From: Hoeflea algicola
Lineage (GTDB): Bacteria; Pseudomonadota; Alphaproteobacteria; Rhizobiales; Rhizobiaceae
Reading direction: 5' to 3'
DNA length: 64,000 nt
NCBI RefSeq assembly: GCF_026619415.1
Contig: NZ_JAOVZR010000001.1
Span: 3,146,501 to 3,210,500 of the forward strand
A model generated the notes under the pieces. The model had not been told where the DNA came from. It did no database searches and saw nothing but the letters and a program-made list of their open reading frames with translations. Shown piece by piece: positions 53,174 to 64,000 of this stretch. Made by a program: the position numbers and the translations under genes. Within the stretch, counting starts at the first letter, position 1. Every line of letters begins with the position of its first letter.

Positions 53174-53353
53174 ATGGCTCGAAAGCTGATTTGTTCGAAA
53201 CCATCCTATTCGCGCAATATCGAAGCAAAAGAACGCGAAATAGACACGAATAACGCGTCGAAATGGCAGTTCCTCGGCATCATCGGCTACGGTATCGATA
53301 TCCTGATGTGGATGGCTGAAAGGTGGCTGCTGCCGTGGAAGGGCCGCGGTTGA
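53174..53353 (+). CDS. Possible small membrane-associated protein (59 aa)
   Basis: An ATG at 53174 opens a 59-residue frame ending at a TGA at 53351-53353. The sequence is polar and basic first (MARKLICSKPSYSRNIEAKE), and ends in a tryptophan-rich amphipathic or membrane segment (KWQFLGIIGYGIDILMWMAE, RWLLPWKGRG). No family is recognised. There is no strong Shine-Dalgarno sequence. A bidirectional terminator lies 24 bp after the stop, and otherwise this 450-bp gap between tpa and gyrB would hold nothing on the plus strand. Existence is uncertain. Confidence 0.4.
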   Translation: MARKLICSKPSYSRNIEAKEREIDTNNASKWQFLGIIGYGIDILMWMAERWLLPWKGRG

Positions 53354-53376
53354 GCAGAAAACAAGTGTTGGCGATA

Positions 53377-53418
53377 TAAAAAAGCCGCCGCTCCAGATCG
53401 GGGCGGCGGCGTTATTTT
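53377..53418. terminator. Bidirectional terminator between the small frame and gyrB
   Basis: GCCGCCGCTCC (53384-53394) pairs with GGGGCGGCGGC (53400-53410) with one wobble around a 5-base loop. An A run precedes it and a T-rich run (GTTATTTTTA) follows, so it can stop transcription on both strands: gyrB (stop 31 bp away) from the right and the small frame from the left. Confidence 0.88.
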
Positions 53419-53440
53419 TATGTCTGCAACGGTGGTCGCC

Positions 53441-56017
<2,577 letters not shown>

Positions 56018-56079
56018 TTACTCTGCATATATGGGGCATGGCCCCGCCAGACCAAAGACCGAAACCAAAGGAAACGCGA

Positions 56080-57474
56080 ATGTCTTCCCCGCTCGCCCCG
56101 TTTGTGCCGCCAGCGCCGGTCCCCCGCACCAGGCCACCCTCGCGGTTCGAGATCATTCGCACCGTGATGCGCAATCCGCTGGAACTGTGGGGCGAGCCGT
56201 CATTCCGTCTGCAATGGATGAAGGTGAAGTTCTTCAACGAACGGACGCTGATTGCCAACCACCCCGGCCTGGTGCGTCACGTGCTCGTCGATAACGCCCG
56301 CAACTACAAGATGGCGGTGATCAGGCAGTTGATCCTGCGACCGATCCTGCGCGACGGACTGTTGACCGCGGAGGGTGAAACCTGGCGCCGGTCGCGCAAG
56401 GCCATGGCGCCGGTGTTTACGCCGCGCCACGCTCAGGGCTTTGCCGAGAAGATGCTGGCCCAGTCACGCGCCTTCACCATCCGCTACGAGGTGGCGGCAG
56501 CAAACAGCGAGGTTCGCGACATTGCTGTCGACATGACCGAACTGACCTTCGACATTCTTTCAGCCACGCTGTTTTCCGGCCAGGTCGCCGGCAGCGAGGC
56601 CGAATTTGCCGGCGATATCGAGCGGCTGTTGTCGACCATGGGAAGGGTCGACCCGATGGACCTGCTCAAGGCGCCGTCGTTTGTGCCGCGTCTGCGCCGG
56701 GTTTTAGGCCGCAAGGTGCTGGCCAAGTTCAGGAACATCGTCAAGCAGACCATGGCCGACCGGCAGCTTCTGATACGCACCAACCCCGATGCCGTGCCCG
56801 AGGATTTTCTCACCCTCTTGATCCGACAACAGGGGCCCGATGGCCTCACCCTCGACGAGATCGAGGACAATATCATCACCTTCATCGGTGCCGGTCACGA
56901 GACCACCGCGCGGGCGCTGGGCTGGACGCTCTATTGCCTGGCCAATTCGCCGTCCGACCGGCAGAAGGTCGAGACCGAGATCGATCATGTGCTGGCGCAT
57001 GAGCCAGATCCGGTCAAATGGCTCGAGATGATGCCGTGGACGCGGGCCGCTTTCGAGGAGGCGATGCGGCTCTATCCACCGGCGCCCTCGATCAACCGGG
57101 CTGCCATCGCCGACGACCGGTGGGAAGACGGCGAGGGTGAAACAGTTACCATCGAGGCCGGCACCACGGTGCTGGTGATGCCCTGGACCCTGCACCGCCA
57201 TACCAAACTGTGGGATCAGCCAAACGCCTATATCCCGTCCCGTTTTCTGCCCGAGAACCGCGGCAAGATCGACCGCTACCAGTATCTGCCCTTTGGTGTC
57301 GGGCCGCGCATCTGCATCGGCGCCACCTTCGCGCTGCAGGAGGCGGTGATCGCGCTCGGAGTGCTGATGTCGAGATACCGGTTCGACTGTGTTGCCGAGA
57401 CCAATCCCTGGCCGGTGCAGAAGCTCACCACTCAGCCGGAAGGCGGATTGCCCATGCGGATCAACCGGCGTTAG
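56080..57474 (+). CDS. Cytochrome P450
   Basis: A 464-residue soluble P450 without a membrane anchor. The haem thiolate loop is FGVGPRICIGATFALQEAVI with the proximal cysteine, the I-helix oxygen-activation motif is ITFIGAGHETTARALGWTLY, and the ExxR pair is FEEAMRLYPPAP. The pairing partner (ferredoxin, reductase) is not adjacent, so the electron source is unknown and the substrate cannot be predicted. The ATG at 56080 has AAGGAAA upstream; earlier in-frame starts (56011 and 56041) would lengthen it by up to 23 residues. The stop precedes the hydantoinase-type gene by 113 bp. Confidence 0.93.
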   Translation: MSSPLAPFVPPAPVPRTRPPSRFEIIRTVMRNPLELWGEPSFRLQWMKVKFFNERTLIANHPGLVRHVLVDNARNYKMAVIRQLILRPILRDGLLTAEGETWRRSRKAMAPVFTPRHAQGFAEKMLAQSRAFTIRYEVAAANSEVRDIAVDMTELTFDILSATLFSGQVAGSEAEFAGDIERLLSTMGRVDPMDLLKAPSFVPRLRRVLGRKVLAKFRNIVKQTMADRQLLIRTNPDAVPEDFLTLLIRQQGPDGLTLDEIEDNIITFIGAGHETTARALGWTLYCLANSPSDRQKVETEIDHVLAHEPDPVKWLEMMPWTRAAFEEAMRLYPPAPSINRAAIADDRWEDGEGETVTIEAGTTVLVMPWTLHRHTKLWDQPNAYIPSRFLPENRGKIDRYQYLPFGVGPRICIGATFALQEAVIALGVLMSRYRFDCVAETNPWPVQKLTTQPEGGLPMRINRR

Positions 57475-57587
57475 CCTGCTTGCGGCGGATATCCGTCGGA
57501 ACAAGGCAATGGCGCGGATTAACAATCCGGCCTAATACGCAGTGACGCGGCCGCCTATCAGGGCCGTCTGGGGAGCATACGACAGCA

Positions 57588-59591
57588 ATGACATCACCTC
57601 TTTTTCTGGGCATCGACACCGGTGGTACCTACACCGATGCCGTGCTCTACAGCGAAAGCGAAGGCGTGCTGGCCTCGGCCAAGGCCTTGACCACCCGCCA
57701 CGATCTGGCCATCGGCGTAGCCGGCGCGGTGGAGTCGGTGCTTTCGGAAATCGGCGGCGCGACGGAGCGCATAAGGCTGGTATCGCTGTCGACAACGCTT
57801 GCTACCAATGCGCTTGTCGAGGGCCAGGGCGGTCGCGCCGGGCTTGTGATGATCGGTTTTGCACCCAAGGATATGACCCGCGACGGATTGGCCGAAGCGC
57901 TCGGCAGCGACCCGGTGATACATCTGGCCGGAGGACACGACGTCCATGGCCGTGAAACCCCGCTTGAACTCGGGCCGCTCGAAGACCGGCTGTCATCGCT
58001 TGCCGGCGAGGTGTCGGCGGTTGCCATTGCCGGCTATTTTGCCGTGCGCAATCCATCCCATGAAATTGCGGTGCGCGATTTGCTGCGCCAGCACACCTCG
58101 CTGCCGGTCACCTGCAGCCATGATCTGTCTTCCCGGCTAGGTGGCCCGCGCCGGGCGCTGACCACATTGTTGAATGCCCGGCTGATTTCGATGGTGGCCC
58201 GGCTGATCTCCGCCACCAGCGGGTTTCTTGAAAGGCGTGGCATTCATGCGCCATTGATGGTCGTGCGCGGCGACGGCGCGTTGATTTCCGCCGCCGAGGC
58301 GCTACTCAGGCCGATCGAGACGATTCTTTCCGGCCCGGCTGCTAGCTTGGTCGGTGCGCGCCATCTCACCGGTCTCGACAACGCGGTGATCTCCGATATC
58401 GGCGGCACCACCACCGACATCGCCGTGCTCGACAACGGCCGCCCGCGGCTCGACCGCGAAGGCGCAACCGTTGGCCGCTACCGGACCATGGTCGAGGCAG
58501 TCGCCATGCATACATTCGGGCTTGGCGGCGATTCCGAGGTCCGGCTCGACGAAGGTGGCCTGATCGCCGAGATGACGCTCGGCCCGCGCCGGTTGATGCC
58601 GCTGAGCCTGGCGGCTCACCTTTGGCCCGACGCGGTTCTGCCGATCCTGGAGCGGCAATTGCGCGCGCCTTACCCCGGAAGGATGGATGGTCGATTTGCA
58701 CTACGCACCGGCCTTCCCGATGCACTGACCGCCGGCCTGACGGGTCAGGAGGCTTCCCTTTACGAACGCATCGGACTGGAGCCGGTGCCGCTTAGCGAGC
58801 TCTTGTCCGGTACCTGGCAACGCGCCACGCTGGACCGGCTGATGTCGCGGGGCCTGGTCCTGACCGCCGGCTTCACACCTTCTGACGCCATGCATGTGCT
58901 GGGCCGGCAGGACCAATGGAACGCCATGGCGGCGCTGCACGGCGCCGAAATTTTCGCACGCCGCAAGGCCGGGTCGGGCAAGGTGGTGGCCCAAACCCCG
59001 GTCGATCTTGCAAACCTGGTATCTGCCCGGCTTACCCGCCAGAGCAGCGAGGCGGTGCTGACGGCGCTGCTCGCTGACGAGGAAATCACCGGCATTGACC
59101 CGACCAAATCCACCCTGATCGACCGCGCCCTGAGCCGGACGCGGGGCTTGGTCTGCTTCGGCGTCAAACTCGACCGGCCACTGGTGGCGCTCGGCGCTTC
59201 CGCGCCCGTGCATTATCCGGCGATTGCCGAAATGCTCGATGTCGAAAGTTTCATTCCGGTGCACGCGGGCGTCGCCAATGCAGTTGGCGCTGTGGTCGGC
59301 CAGGTGCGCGAGACGGTGACGGTCTTTGTCACCGAACCAGACGTCGGCGGGTTTGCGGTCAACGGCGTCGGCGACAGCCAGTTCCTGGAGGACCGCGACG
59401 CTGCCTTTGCACTGGCGCGGCAGTTGGCGGAAACCCACGCGCGCCAGGCGGCGATCCGCAGCGGCACCGACCACCCGGTGGTTGAGCTTTCCGAGCAAAT
59501 CGACATGCCGGTGATCGAGGGCATTGAAAAACTGATCGAGGCGCGCTTCACGGCCGCGGCTTCGGGGCGTCCGCGCATCGCTGGCGGTTGA
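57588..59591 (+). CDS. Hydantoinase/oxoprolinase HyuA-type protein
   Basis: A 667-residue protein of the HyuA family. It starts FLGIDTGGTYTDAVLYSESE, the actin-fold ATP-binding loop, with SDIGGTTTDIAVLDNGRPRL as the second phosphate loop and FGLGGDSEVRLD between. Family members hydrolyse hydantoins, 5-oxoproline or acetone-type substrates with ATP. Normally HyuA is paired with HyuB; no HyuB-type gene is adjacent, so the substrate is not known. About 110 bp before it is the P450 gene, and malate synthase begins 118 bp after it. Confidence 0.85.
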   Translation: MTSPLFLGIDTGGTYTDAVLYSESEGVLASAKALTTRHDLAIGVAGAVESVLSEIGGATERIRLVSLSTTLATNALVEGQGGRAGLVMIGFAPKDMTRDGLAEALGSDPVIHLAGGHDVHGRETPLELGPLEDRLSSLAGEVSAVAIAGYFAVRNPSHEIAVRDLLRQHTSLPVTCSHDLSSRLGGPRRALTTLLNARLISMVARLISATSGFLERRGIHAPLMVVRGDGALISAAEALLRPIETILSGPAASLVGARHLTGLDNAVISDIGGTTTDIAVLDNGRPRLDREGATVGRYRTMVEAVAMHTFGLGGDSEVRLDEGGLIAEMTLGPRRLMPLSLAAHLWPDAVLPILERQLRAPYPGRMDGRFALRTGLPDALTAGLTGQEASLYERIGLEPVPLSELLSGTWQRATLDRLMSRGLVLTAGFTPSDAMHVLGRQDQWNAMAALHGAEIFARRKAGSGKVVAQTPVDLANLVSARLTRQSSEAVLTALLADEEITGIDPTKSTLIDRALSRTRGLVCFGVKLDRPLVALGASAPVHYPAIAEMLDVESFIPVHAGVANAVGAVVGQVRETVTVFVTEPDVGGFAVNGVGDSQFLEDRDAAFALARQLAETHARQAAIRSGTDHPVVELSEQIDMPVIEGIEKLIEARFTAAASGRPRIAGG

Positions 59592-59709
59592 CCTTTTGCC
59601 CGCCGGAAGCCATTTGCACATTAGAAGAATTGACAGGCAATGCTGCGCGCGGCAGGGTCCGGCCAAATTTTGAGCGGCAACGCAAACGTCTGTATAGCGG
59701 AGATCCAGT

Positions 59710-61860
59710 GTGAATAGAATTGAGACCAACTGCCTGCAAATCAGCGCCGACCTGCATGATTTCATTGTCAACGAGGCATTGCCGGGGACCGGCGTCGAGG
59801 CCGAAGGCTTTTTCCAGGCCTTTGCCGAAGCGGTTCATGATCTGGCGCCGAAGAACAAGGCGCTGCTTTCCAAGCGCGATGACCTGCAGGCCAGGATCGA
59901 CGCCTGGCATCGTGAGCACGGCGCCCCGGTCGACATGCAGGTTTACAAGGATTTCCTGGCATCCATCGGCTACCTGCTGCCCGAAGGCGGGCCGGTGCAG
60001 GTATCGACCCAGAATGTCGACCCCGAAATCGCCGCAATCGCCGGTCCGCAGTTGGTGGTTCCGGTGACCAATGCCCGTTTTGCCCTCAACGCCGCCAACG
60101 CCCGCTGGGGCTCTCTCTATGACGCGCTGTATGGCACCGACGCGCTCGGCGACCTGCCCAAGCCGGGCGGCTATGACGAGGAACGTGGCGGCCGGGTGAT
60201 CGCCTGGGCCAAGGCTTTCCTCGATGACAGCGTACCGCTGGCAAACGCCAAATGGGCCGATGTCACCAGCATCGAAGCCGGCGCGAAGCTTGAGCTTGCA
60301 ACTGCCAACGGCCCGGTCACGCTGGCCGACGAAAGCCACTATGCCGGTCACGCGCAGAGCGAGGGCGGCTGGAACCACGTGCTCTTGAAGAACAATGGTC
60401 TCGGCATCGAGATCCTGATCAACCCGCAGGTTGGCCCCGGCAAGACCGACCCGGCCGGCATTGTCACGGTCAATCTCGAAGCGGCGCTGACCACCATCAT
60501 GGATTGCGAGGATTCGATCGCCGCCGTCGATGCCGAGGACAAGGTTGTCGTCTACCGCAACTGGCTCGGCCTGATGAAGGGCGATCTCGAGGAGACCTTC
60601 GAGAAGGGTGGCAAGACCGTTACCCGCCGGATGCATGACGATTTCACGTTTACCGCTCCCGACGGATCGCCGCTCGTGGTCAAGACCCGCTCGCTGATGC
60701 TGATCCGCAATGTCGGCCACCTGATGACCAATCCGGCGATCCTCGACCGCGACGGCAACGAGATCCCGGAAGGCATCATGGACGCCTTCCTGACCGGACT
60801 GATCGCCCTGCACGACATCGGCCCTGAGGGTCGTCGCGCCAACTCTGCGACCGGCTCGATGTATGTGGTCAAGCCGAAAATGCACGGCCCGGAAGAAGTG
60901 GCCTTCGCCGTCGAGATCTTTGCACGCGCGGAAGCCGCACTTGGCATGGCGCCCAACACCATCAAGATGGGCATAATGGACGAGGAACGGCGTACCACCG
61001 TCAATCTCAAGGAATGCATCCGCGCGGCCGCCGAACGAGTGGTGTTCATCAACACCGGCTTCCTCGACCGCACCGGCGACGAGATCCATACCTCGATGGA
61101 AGCCGGGCCGATGATCCGCAAGGGCGACATGAAGCAGGCGGCGTGGATTGCTGCCTATGAGAACTGGAATGTCGATATAGGGCTTGAATGCGGTCTCTCC
61201 GGCCATGCCCAGATCGGCAAGGGCATGTGGGCCATGCCTGATATGATGGCGGCGATGCTGGAACAGAAGATCGGTCACCCGAAAGCCGGCGCCAACACCG
61301 CCTGGGTGCCGTCACCGACGGCAGCGACCCTGCACGCCACTCATTATCACAAGGTCAATGTTGCCGATGTTCAGGCCGGGTTGCGAAACCGTGGCCGCGC
61401 CAGCCTTGACGATATCCTGTCGGTGCCGGTGGCCCGCAATCCGAACTGGACGCCTGAGGAAATCCAGCGCGAGATCGACAACAATGCCCAGGGCATACTT
61501 GGCTACGTGGTGCGCTGGGTCGACCAGGGGGTCGGCTGCTCCAAGGTGCCGGACATCAACAATGTCGGGCTGATGGAAGACCGCGCCACCTTGCGGATTT
61601 CCGCCCAGCACATGGCCAATTGGCTGCACCACGGCGTGGTCAGCAGGGAACAGATCGTCGAGACCATGAAGCGGATGGCCGCCGTCGTCGACGGCCAGAA
61701 TGCCGGCGATCCAGCCTACCGTCCGATGGCGCCCGATTATGAAGGCTCGGTGGCGTTCCAGGCCGCCGTCGAACTGGTTCTGGCCGGCCGTGAGCAGCCC
61801 AATGGCTATACCGAACCGGTGCTGCACCGCCGCCGCCGGGAGCTCAAGGCCAAGGCCTGA
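59710..61860 (+). CDS. glcB: Malate synthase G
   Basis: A 716-residue single-chain malate synthase, near the family's usual 723, condensing glyoxylate with acetyl-CoA. The magnesium-binding acids are in [20 protein letters not shown], and [40 protein letters not shown] and NWWLHHGVV-like [19 protein letters not shown] are family regions. It starts with a GTG at 59710 preceded by GGAGA. The long hairpin after its stop suggests a single-gene unit. It serves growth on acetate or glycolate-derived C2 compounds, including acetyl units from taurine. Isocitrate lyase is not in the window. Confidence 0.97.
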   Translation: MNRIETNCLQISADLHDFIVNEALPGTGVEAEGFFQAFAEAVHDLAPKNKALLSKRDDLQARIDAWHREHGAPVDMQVYKDFLASIGYLLPEGGPVQVSTQNVDPEIAAIAGPQLVVPVTNARFALNAANARWGSLYDALYGTDALGDLPKPGGYDEERGGRVIAWAKAFLDDSVPLANAKWADVTSIEAGAKLELATANGPVTLADESHYAGHAQSEGGWNHVLLKNNGLGIEILINPQVGPGKTDPAGIVTVNLEAALTTIMDCEDSIAAVDAEDKVVVYRNWLGLMKGDLEETFEKGGKTVTRRMHDDFTFTAPDGSPLVVKTRSLMLIRNVGHLMTNPAILDRDGNEIPEGIMDAFLTGLIALHDIGPEGRRANSATGSMYVVKPKMHGPEEVAFAVEIFARAEAALGMAPNTIKMGIMDEERRTTVNLKECIRAAAERVVFINTGFLDRTGDEIHTSMEAGPMIRKGDMKQAAWIAAYENWNVDIGLECGLSGHAQIGKGMWAMPDMMAAMLEQKIGHPKAGANTAWVPSPTAATLHATHYHKVNVADVQAGLRNRGRASLDDILSVPVARNPNWTPEEIQREIDNNAQGILGYVVRWVDQGVGCSKVPDINNVGLMEDRATLRISAQHMANWLHHGVVSREQIVETMKRMAAVVDGQNAGDPAYRPMAPDYEGSVAFQAAVELVLAGREQPNGYTEPVLHRRRRELKAKA

Positions 61861-61869
61861 GACAATCTG

Positions 61870-61904
61870 CCGGAGCGCTTCAATTCAACCATGAAACGCT
61901 CCGG
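61870..61904 (+). terminator. Hairpin after glcB
   Basis: CCGGAGCG pairs perfectly with CGCTCCGG, extended by TTCA/TGAA after one mismatch, around a 9-base loop, starting 10 bp after the glcB stop. No T-tract follows (CACCTGAAAAAC), so it may act as a stabilising 3' hairpin rather than a strong terminator. Confidence 0.5.
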
Positions 61905-61928
61905 CACCTGAAAAACAAACCCCAGAAC

Positions 61929-61966
61929 AAAAAAGCCCGCCCGGTTACTGCCCGGGCGGGCTCTTG
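61929..61966 (-). terminator. Terminator serving the L,D-transpeptidase gene
   Basis: AGCCCGCCCGG pairs perfectly with CCGGGCGGGCT (11 bp) around a 7-base loop. On the minus strand a run of T follows, so it ends the L,D-transpeptidase transcript, 23 bp after its stop. On the plus strand the T-tract is weak. Confidence 0.85.
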
Positions 61967-61988
61967 TCTGTTGGCAATGTCTGGATCG

Positions 61989-62641
61989 TTACTGCTTGAC
62001 GATCACCCGGGCGCCCTTGCCCGGCCGAACACGGTCATAAAGATCCATGATGTCCTGATTCATCAGCCGGATACAGCCGGACGAGGCGGCGGTGCCGATG
62101 GAATTCCATTCCGGCGTGCCGTGCAGGCGGAACAGCGTATCTTCGCCCTTCTGATTGAACAGATAGAGCGCACGCGCGCCAAGCGGGTTTTTCAGGCCCG
62201 GCTTCATGCCGCCGTCGCCATAGCGAGCCAGTTCCGGCTTGCGCTGGATCATTTCCGCGGCGGCGTCCATGTCGGCCATTGCTGCTTCCAGGCGATGTAG
62301 GCTTCGCCTTCCCAGGCAAAACCCGCCTTGCCGACGCCAATACCATAGCGCACGGCCTTTTTGCCCGGCAGGATGAAATAGAGGAAGCGGTTGGGCGTAT
62401 CGACAATGATGGTGCCCGGCTTTTCCTTGGTGGCGTAGCTGATGATCTGGCGGTGGAACCGCTTATCGACCTTGCTGATCGGCACCGCCGGAATCGAGTA
62501 TCCGGCATCGGTGACGGTGCCGTATTCCGAGGTAAAGATCTGCGAGGTGGCGCCGGAGGTGCCGTTTTCCGAGGTGGTGCAACCGGCCAGCGCGAAGGCG
62601 GCGATAAGTCCGGCAATGGTAAGCGATAAACGTGGTTTCAT
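61989..62641 (-). pseudogene. L,D-transpeptidase (YkuD) lipoprotein, frameshifted
   Basis: Two frames join into one protein of about 217 residues. The first begins MKPRLSLTIAGLIAAFALAG with the lipobox LAGC (diacylglyceryl cysteine at residue 21) and runs into the YkuD domain (VDTPNRFLYFILPGKKAVRY). The second frame carries the catalytic segment, HGTPEWNSIGTAASSGCIRL, with the nucleophilic Cys. The break is near 62256-62265, where one missing base in CCGCCG(G)CGG explains it; adding it gives 218 codons. Intact, it would attach or crosslink peptidoglycan through mDAP residues. The ATG at 62641 has GGAAG upstream. Sequencing error is plausible. Confidence 0.85.
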
Positions 62642-62850
62642 CTGAAATCTTCCGGGGGGAACAGGGCGATTGCGTCGGGTGGGAATCGGGCCCAACATGG
62701 CACTGGTTATTTTAAACAAACCTTACCTATGCAACCATCATTTGCGAAAAATTTGCGAATGGCTTGCGCTTTGACGACCATCATTGCTTTTGCGCAACAA
62801 AACCGCTCGGCTGCGTTGCGATGCCGGCCAAGTCGTGGCACCTAGGATGC

Positions 62851-63321
62851 ATGCCGATCATATCGCCGCACGCTGACAATCCGCTGATTGACGGTCGCCA
62901 GTCCGACCGGGCGCTGATGGTGCGCCGCGGCGTACAGCGTCTGTTTGCGGACTTGCGGTTGGCGATGGTGCCGGAACTGGCGCTGGCCTCGGGGCGTCGC
63001 GCCGACCTTGTCGCGCTCAGCGAGAGCGGCGAAATCTGGATAGTCGAAATCAAGTCTTCGGTTGAAGATTTCCGGGCCGATCACAAATGGCCGGATTACC
63101 GCCAGCATTGCGACCGGCTGTTTTTCGCCACCCACTCCGAGGTGCCGGCGGAGCTGTTTCCGGTCGAGTGCGGGCTGATCATTGCCGATGGCTGGTCGGG
63201 CCACATGTTGCGCGATGCGCCCGAGCATCGTCTTGCTGCGGCCACCCGCAAGGCGATGCTGCTGCGTTTTGCCCGCGCCGCCGCCAATCGGTTGCTGCAG
63301 GCCGAATTGTCGGCCTGCTAG
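62851..63321 (+). CDS. mmcB: MmcB-type DNA repair putative nuclease
   Basis: A 156-residue protein with a PD-(D/E)XK fold. The catalytic elements are in SGRRADLVALSESGEIWIVE and VEIKSSVEDFRADHKWPDYR, followed by QHCDRLFFAT. In Caulobacter MmcB is a DNA-damage-inducible protein that helps in repair of mitomycin C lesions; that role is extended here by family. The ATG at 62851 gives MPIISPHADNPL; a longer opening from 62764 has no family residues. It converges on actR with a 4-bp overlap of the 3' ends. Confidence 0.9.
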   Translation: MPIISPHADNPLIDGRQSDRALMVRRGVQRLFADLRLAMVPELALASGRRADLVALSESGEIWIVEIKSSVEDFRADHKWPDYRQHCDRLFFATHSEVPAELFPVECGLIIADGWSGHMLRDAPEHRLAAATRKAMLLRFARAAANRLLQAELSAC

Positions 63322-63887
63322 CGCGGCGCCCGTTTGGCCAGAATCCGCTGCAAGGTCCGCCGGTGCATGTTCAGGCGCCGGGCGGTTTCCGATACATTGC
63401 GCTCGCACATCTCGTAGACCCGCTGGATATGCTCCCAGCGGACCCGGTCCGCCGACATCGGATTTTCCGGAACTTCTGCGCGTTCACCGGGCTTGCGGGT
63501 GAGTGCGGCAAACACTTCGTCGGCATCTGCCGGTTTGGCGAGATAATCGATGGCGCCGAGCTTTACCGCGGTAACCGCGGTGGCAATATTTCCGTAGCCG
63601 GTCAGCACGACGATGCGGGTGTCGTCGCGGCGTTCGCGGATCGCTTCGATCACGTCGAGTCCGTTGCCGTCCTGCAGCCGCATGTCGATTACGGCAAATT
63701 TCGGAGTTCGCTGCCGCGCCCTGGCAAGGCCTTCTGCCACGCTCTCGGCAATTTCCACCTCGAAACCGCGGGCTTCCATGGCGCGCGCGAGCCGGCGCAG
63801 AAACGGACCGTCATCATCGACCAGCAGCAAGGTCGCATCAGGTCCGATGGATACTGTTTCAGTTGAATGGGCGTCTTCGCCTGTCAT
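63318..63887 (-). CDS. actR: Response regulator ActR (RegA/PrrA family)
   Basis: A 189-residue regulator. The receiver has LLLVDDDGPFLRRLARAMEA with the phosphoacceptor Asp68 in FAVIDMRLQDGNGLDV, and VLTGYGNIATAV and LAKPADADEV are the usual switch residues. A proline-rich linker joins it to a Fis-type helix-turn-helix, SETARRLNMHRRTLQRILAK, nearly invariant in RegA/ActR. In rhizobia ActR with ActS controls acid tolerance, microaerobic and redox-related genes. The ATG at 63887 has GAGAGG six bases upstream. The sensor kinase gene would lie upstream, beyond or at the window edge. Confidence 0.96.
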   Translation of the reverse strand: MTGEDAHSTETVSIGPDATLLLVDDDGPFLRRLARAMEARGFEVEIAESVAEGLARARQRTPKFAVIDMRLQDGNGLDVIEAIRERRDDTRIVVLTGYGNIATAVTAVKLGAIDYLAKPADADEVFAALTRKPGERAEVPENPMSADRVRWEHIQRVYEMCERNVSETARRLNMHRRTLQRILAKRAPR

Positions 63888-64000
63888 GATTTCACCTCTC
63901 GGGTGCGGCCAGCGGGTGTCAGCATCAAGAATTTTGCCAGCACCGCAGTTCTAATGCCTCTTTGCGTTTTATCCAGCTCCAACCACTGTTGATCGGGGCG
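63884..64000 (-). other. Open frame entering the window, possible ActS C-terminus
   Basis: On the minus strand one frame is open from the window edge to a TGA that overlaps the actR start (ATGA). The visible 38 codons (RPDQQWLELDKTQRGIRTAV, then LAKFLMLTPAGRTREVKS) do not resemble the end of a histidine-kinase ATP-binding domain. The overlap favours a real upstream gene, the composition does not. The alternative is a short actR leader region. Confidence 0.25.

Noticed and set aside
59548..61278. 576-codon minus-strand open frame
   Set aside because: Antisense to glcB and the end of hyuA; a codon-bias artefact.

Overview
The window is GC-rich, densely coded DNA from an alphaproteobacterium of the order Hyphomicrobiales (Rhizobiales). 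The evidence is gene content and order: ChvI/ChvG next to pckA, a truncated HprK with EIIA and HPr, a DivL pseudokinase with tyrosine in place of histidine, a TsaE-phosphotransferase fusion followed by MurU, AddB/AddA, trpFBA-accD-folC, gyrB and malate synthase G beside ActR. This order is typical of the origin-proximal part of rhizobial chromosomes, and a good ParB-site (parS) match between hslV and its downstream gene fits that position. A marine, Hoeflea-like lineage is a guess. No tRNA, rRNA, insertion sequence, prophage or CRISPR array is visible.

Layout. 1-3380 (+ except fxsA): fxsA (cut by the window edge), a Tim44-like protein, mltA, an Smr-domain protein and an XRE regulator. 3426-7668 (-): hslV, a polytopic membrane protein, hslU and a DUF1402 protein. 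7857-12507 (+): hisB, DUF2628, hisH, hisA, hisF, hisE and coaA. 12580-17891: a mixed segment with a PAP2-family membrane protein, alkB, a BON-LysM protein, a frameshifted MDR oxidoreductase divergent from a TetR regulator with two tandem operators, arfB and a nitroreductase. 17994-23807: pckA divergent from chvI-chvG-hprK, then EIIA and HPr, which links envelope stress sensing, gluconeogenesis and the nitrogen-type phosphotransferase system. 23927-37668 (+): ahcY behind a near-perfect palindrome, divL, tsaE-amgK, murU, addB, addA (frameshifted) and trxA. 37751-43556 (-): trpF, trpB, a flavodoxin-like protein inserted in the operon, trpA, accD and folC. 43667-46456 (-): a YgjP-type metallopeptidase, a DUF2852 protein and PHB depolymerase.

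47004-52989 is an accessory taurine-degradation island: an IclR regulator, xsc, a TauR-type MocR regulator and taurine-pyruvate aminotransferase. CTGGCC/CTGGAC half-sites recur upstream of xsc, tauR and the aminotransferase gene. A possible 59-residue small protein lies between the island and gyrB. 53441-63887: gyrB (-), cytochrome P450, a stand-alone HyuA-type hydantoinase/oxoprolinase, malate synthase G (all +), a frameshifted L,D-transpeptidase (-), mmcB (+) and actR (-).

Three genes (MDR oxidoreductase, addA, L,D-transpeptidase) each carry one single-base frame break in or beside a short homopolymer or repeat. Their reading frames are otherwise intact on both sides, so sequencing error is as likely as mutation. 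The least explained items are the parS-like site, the shared taurine motif, the tandem TTATCSGATAA motif upstream of the DUF2852 gene, the small protein before gyrB, and the unrelated genes inserted into hslVU and trpBA.
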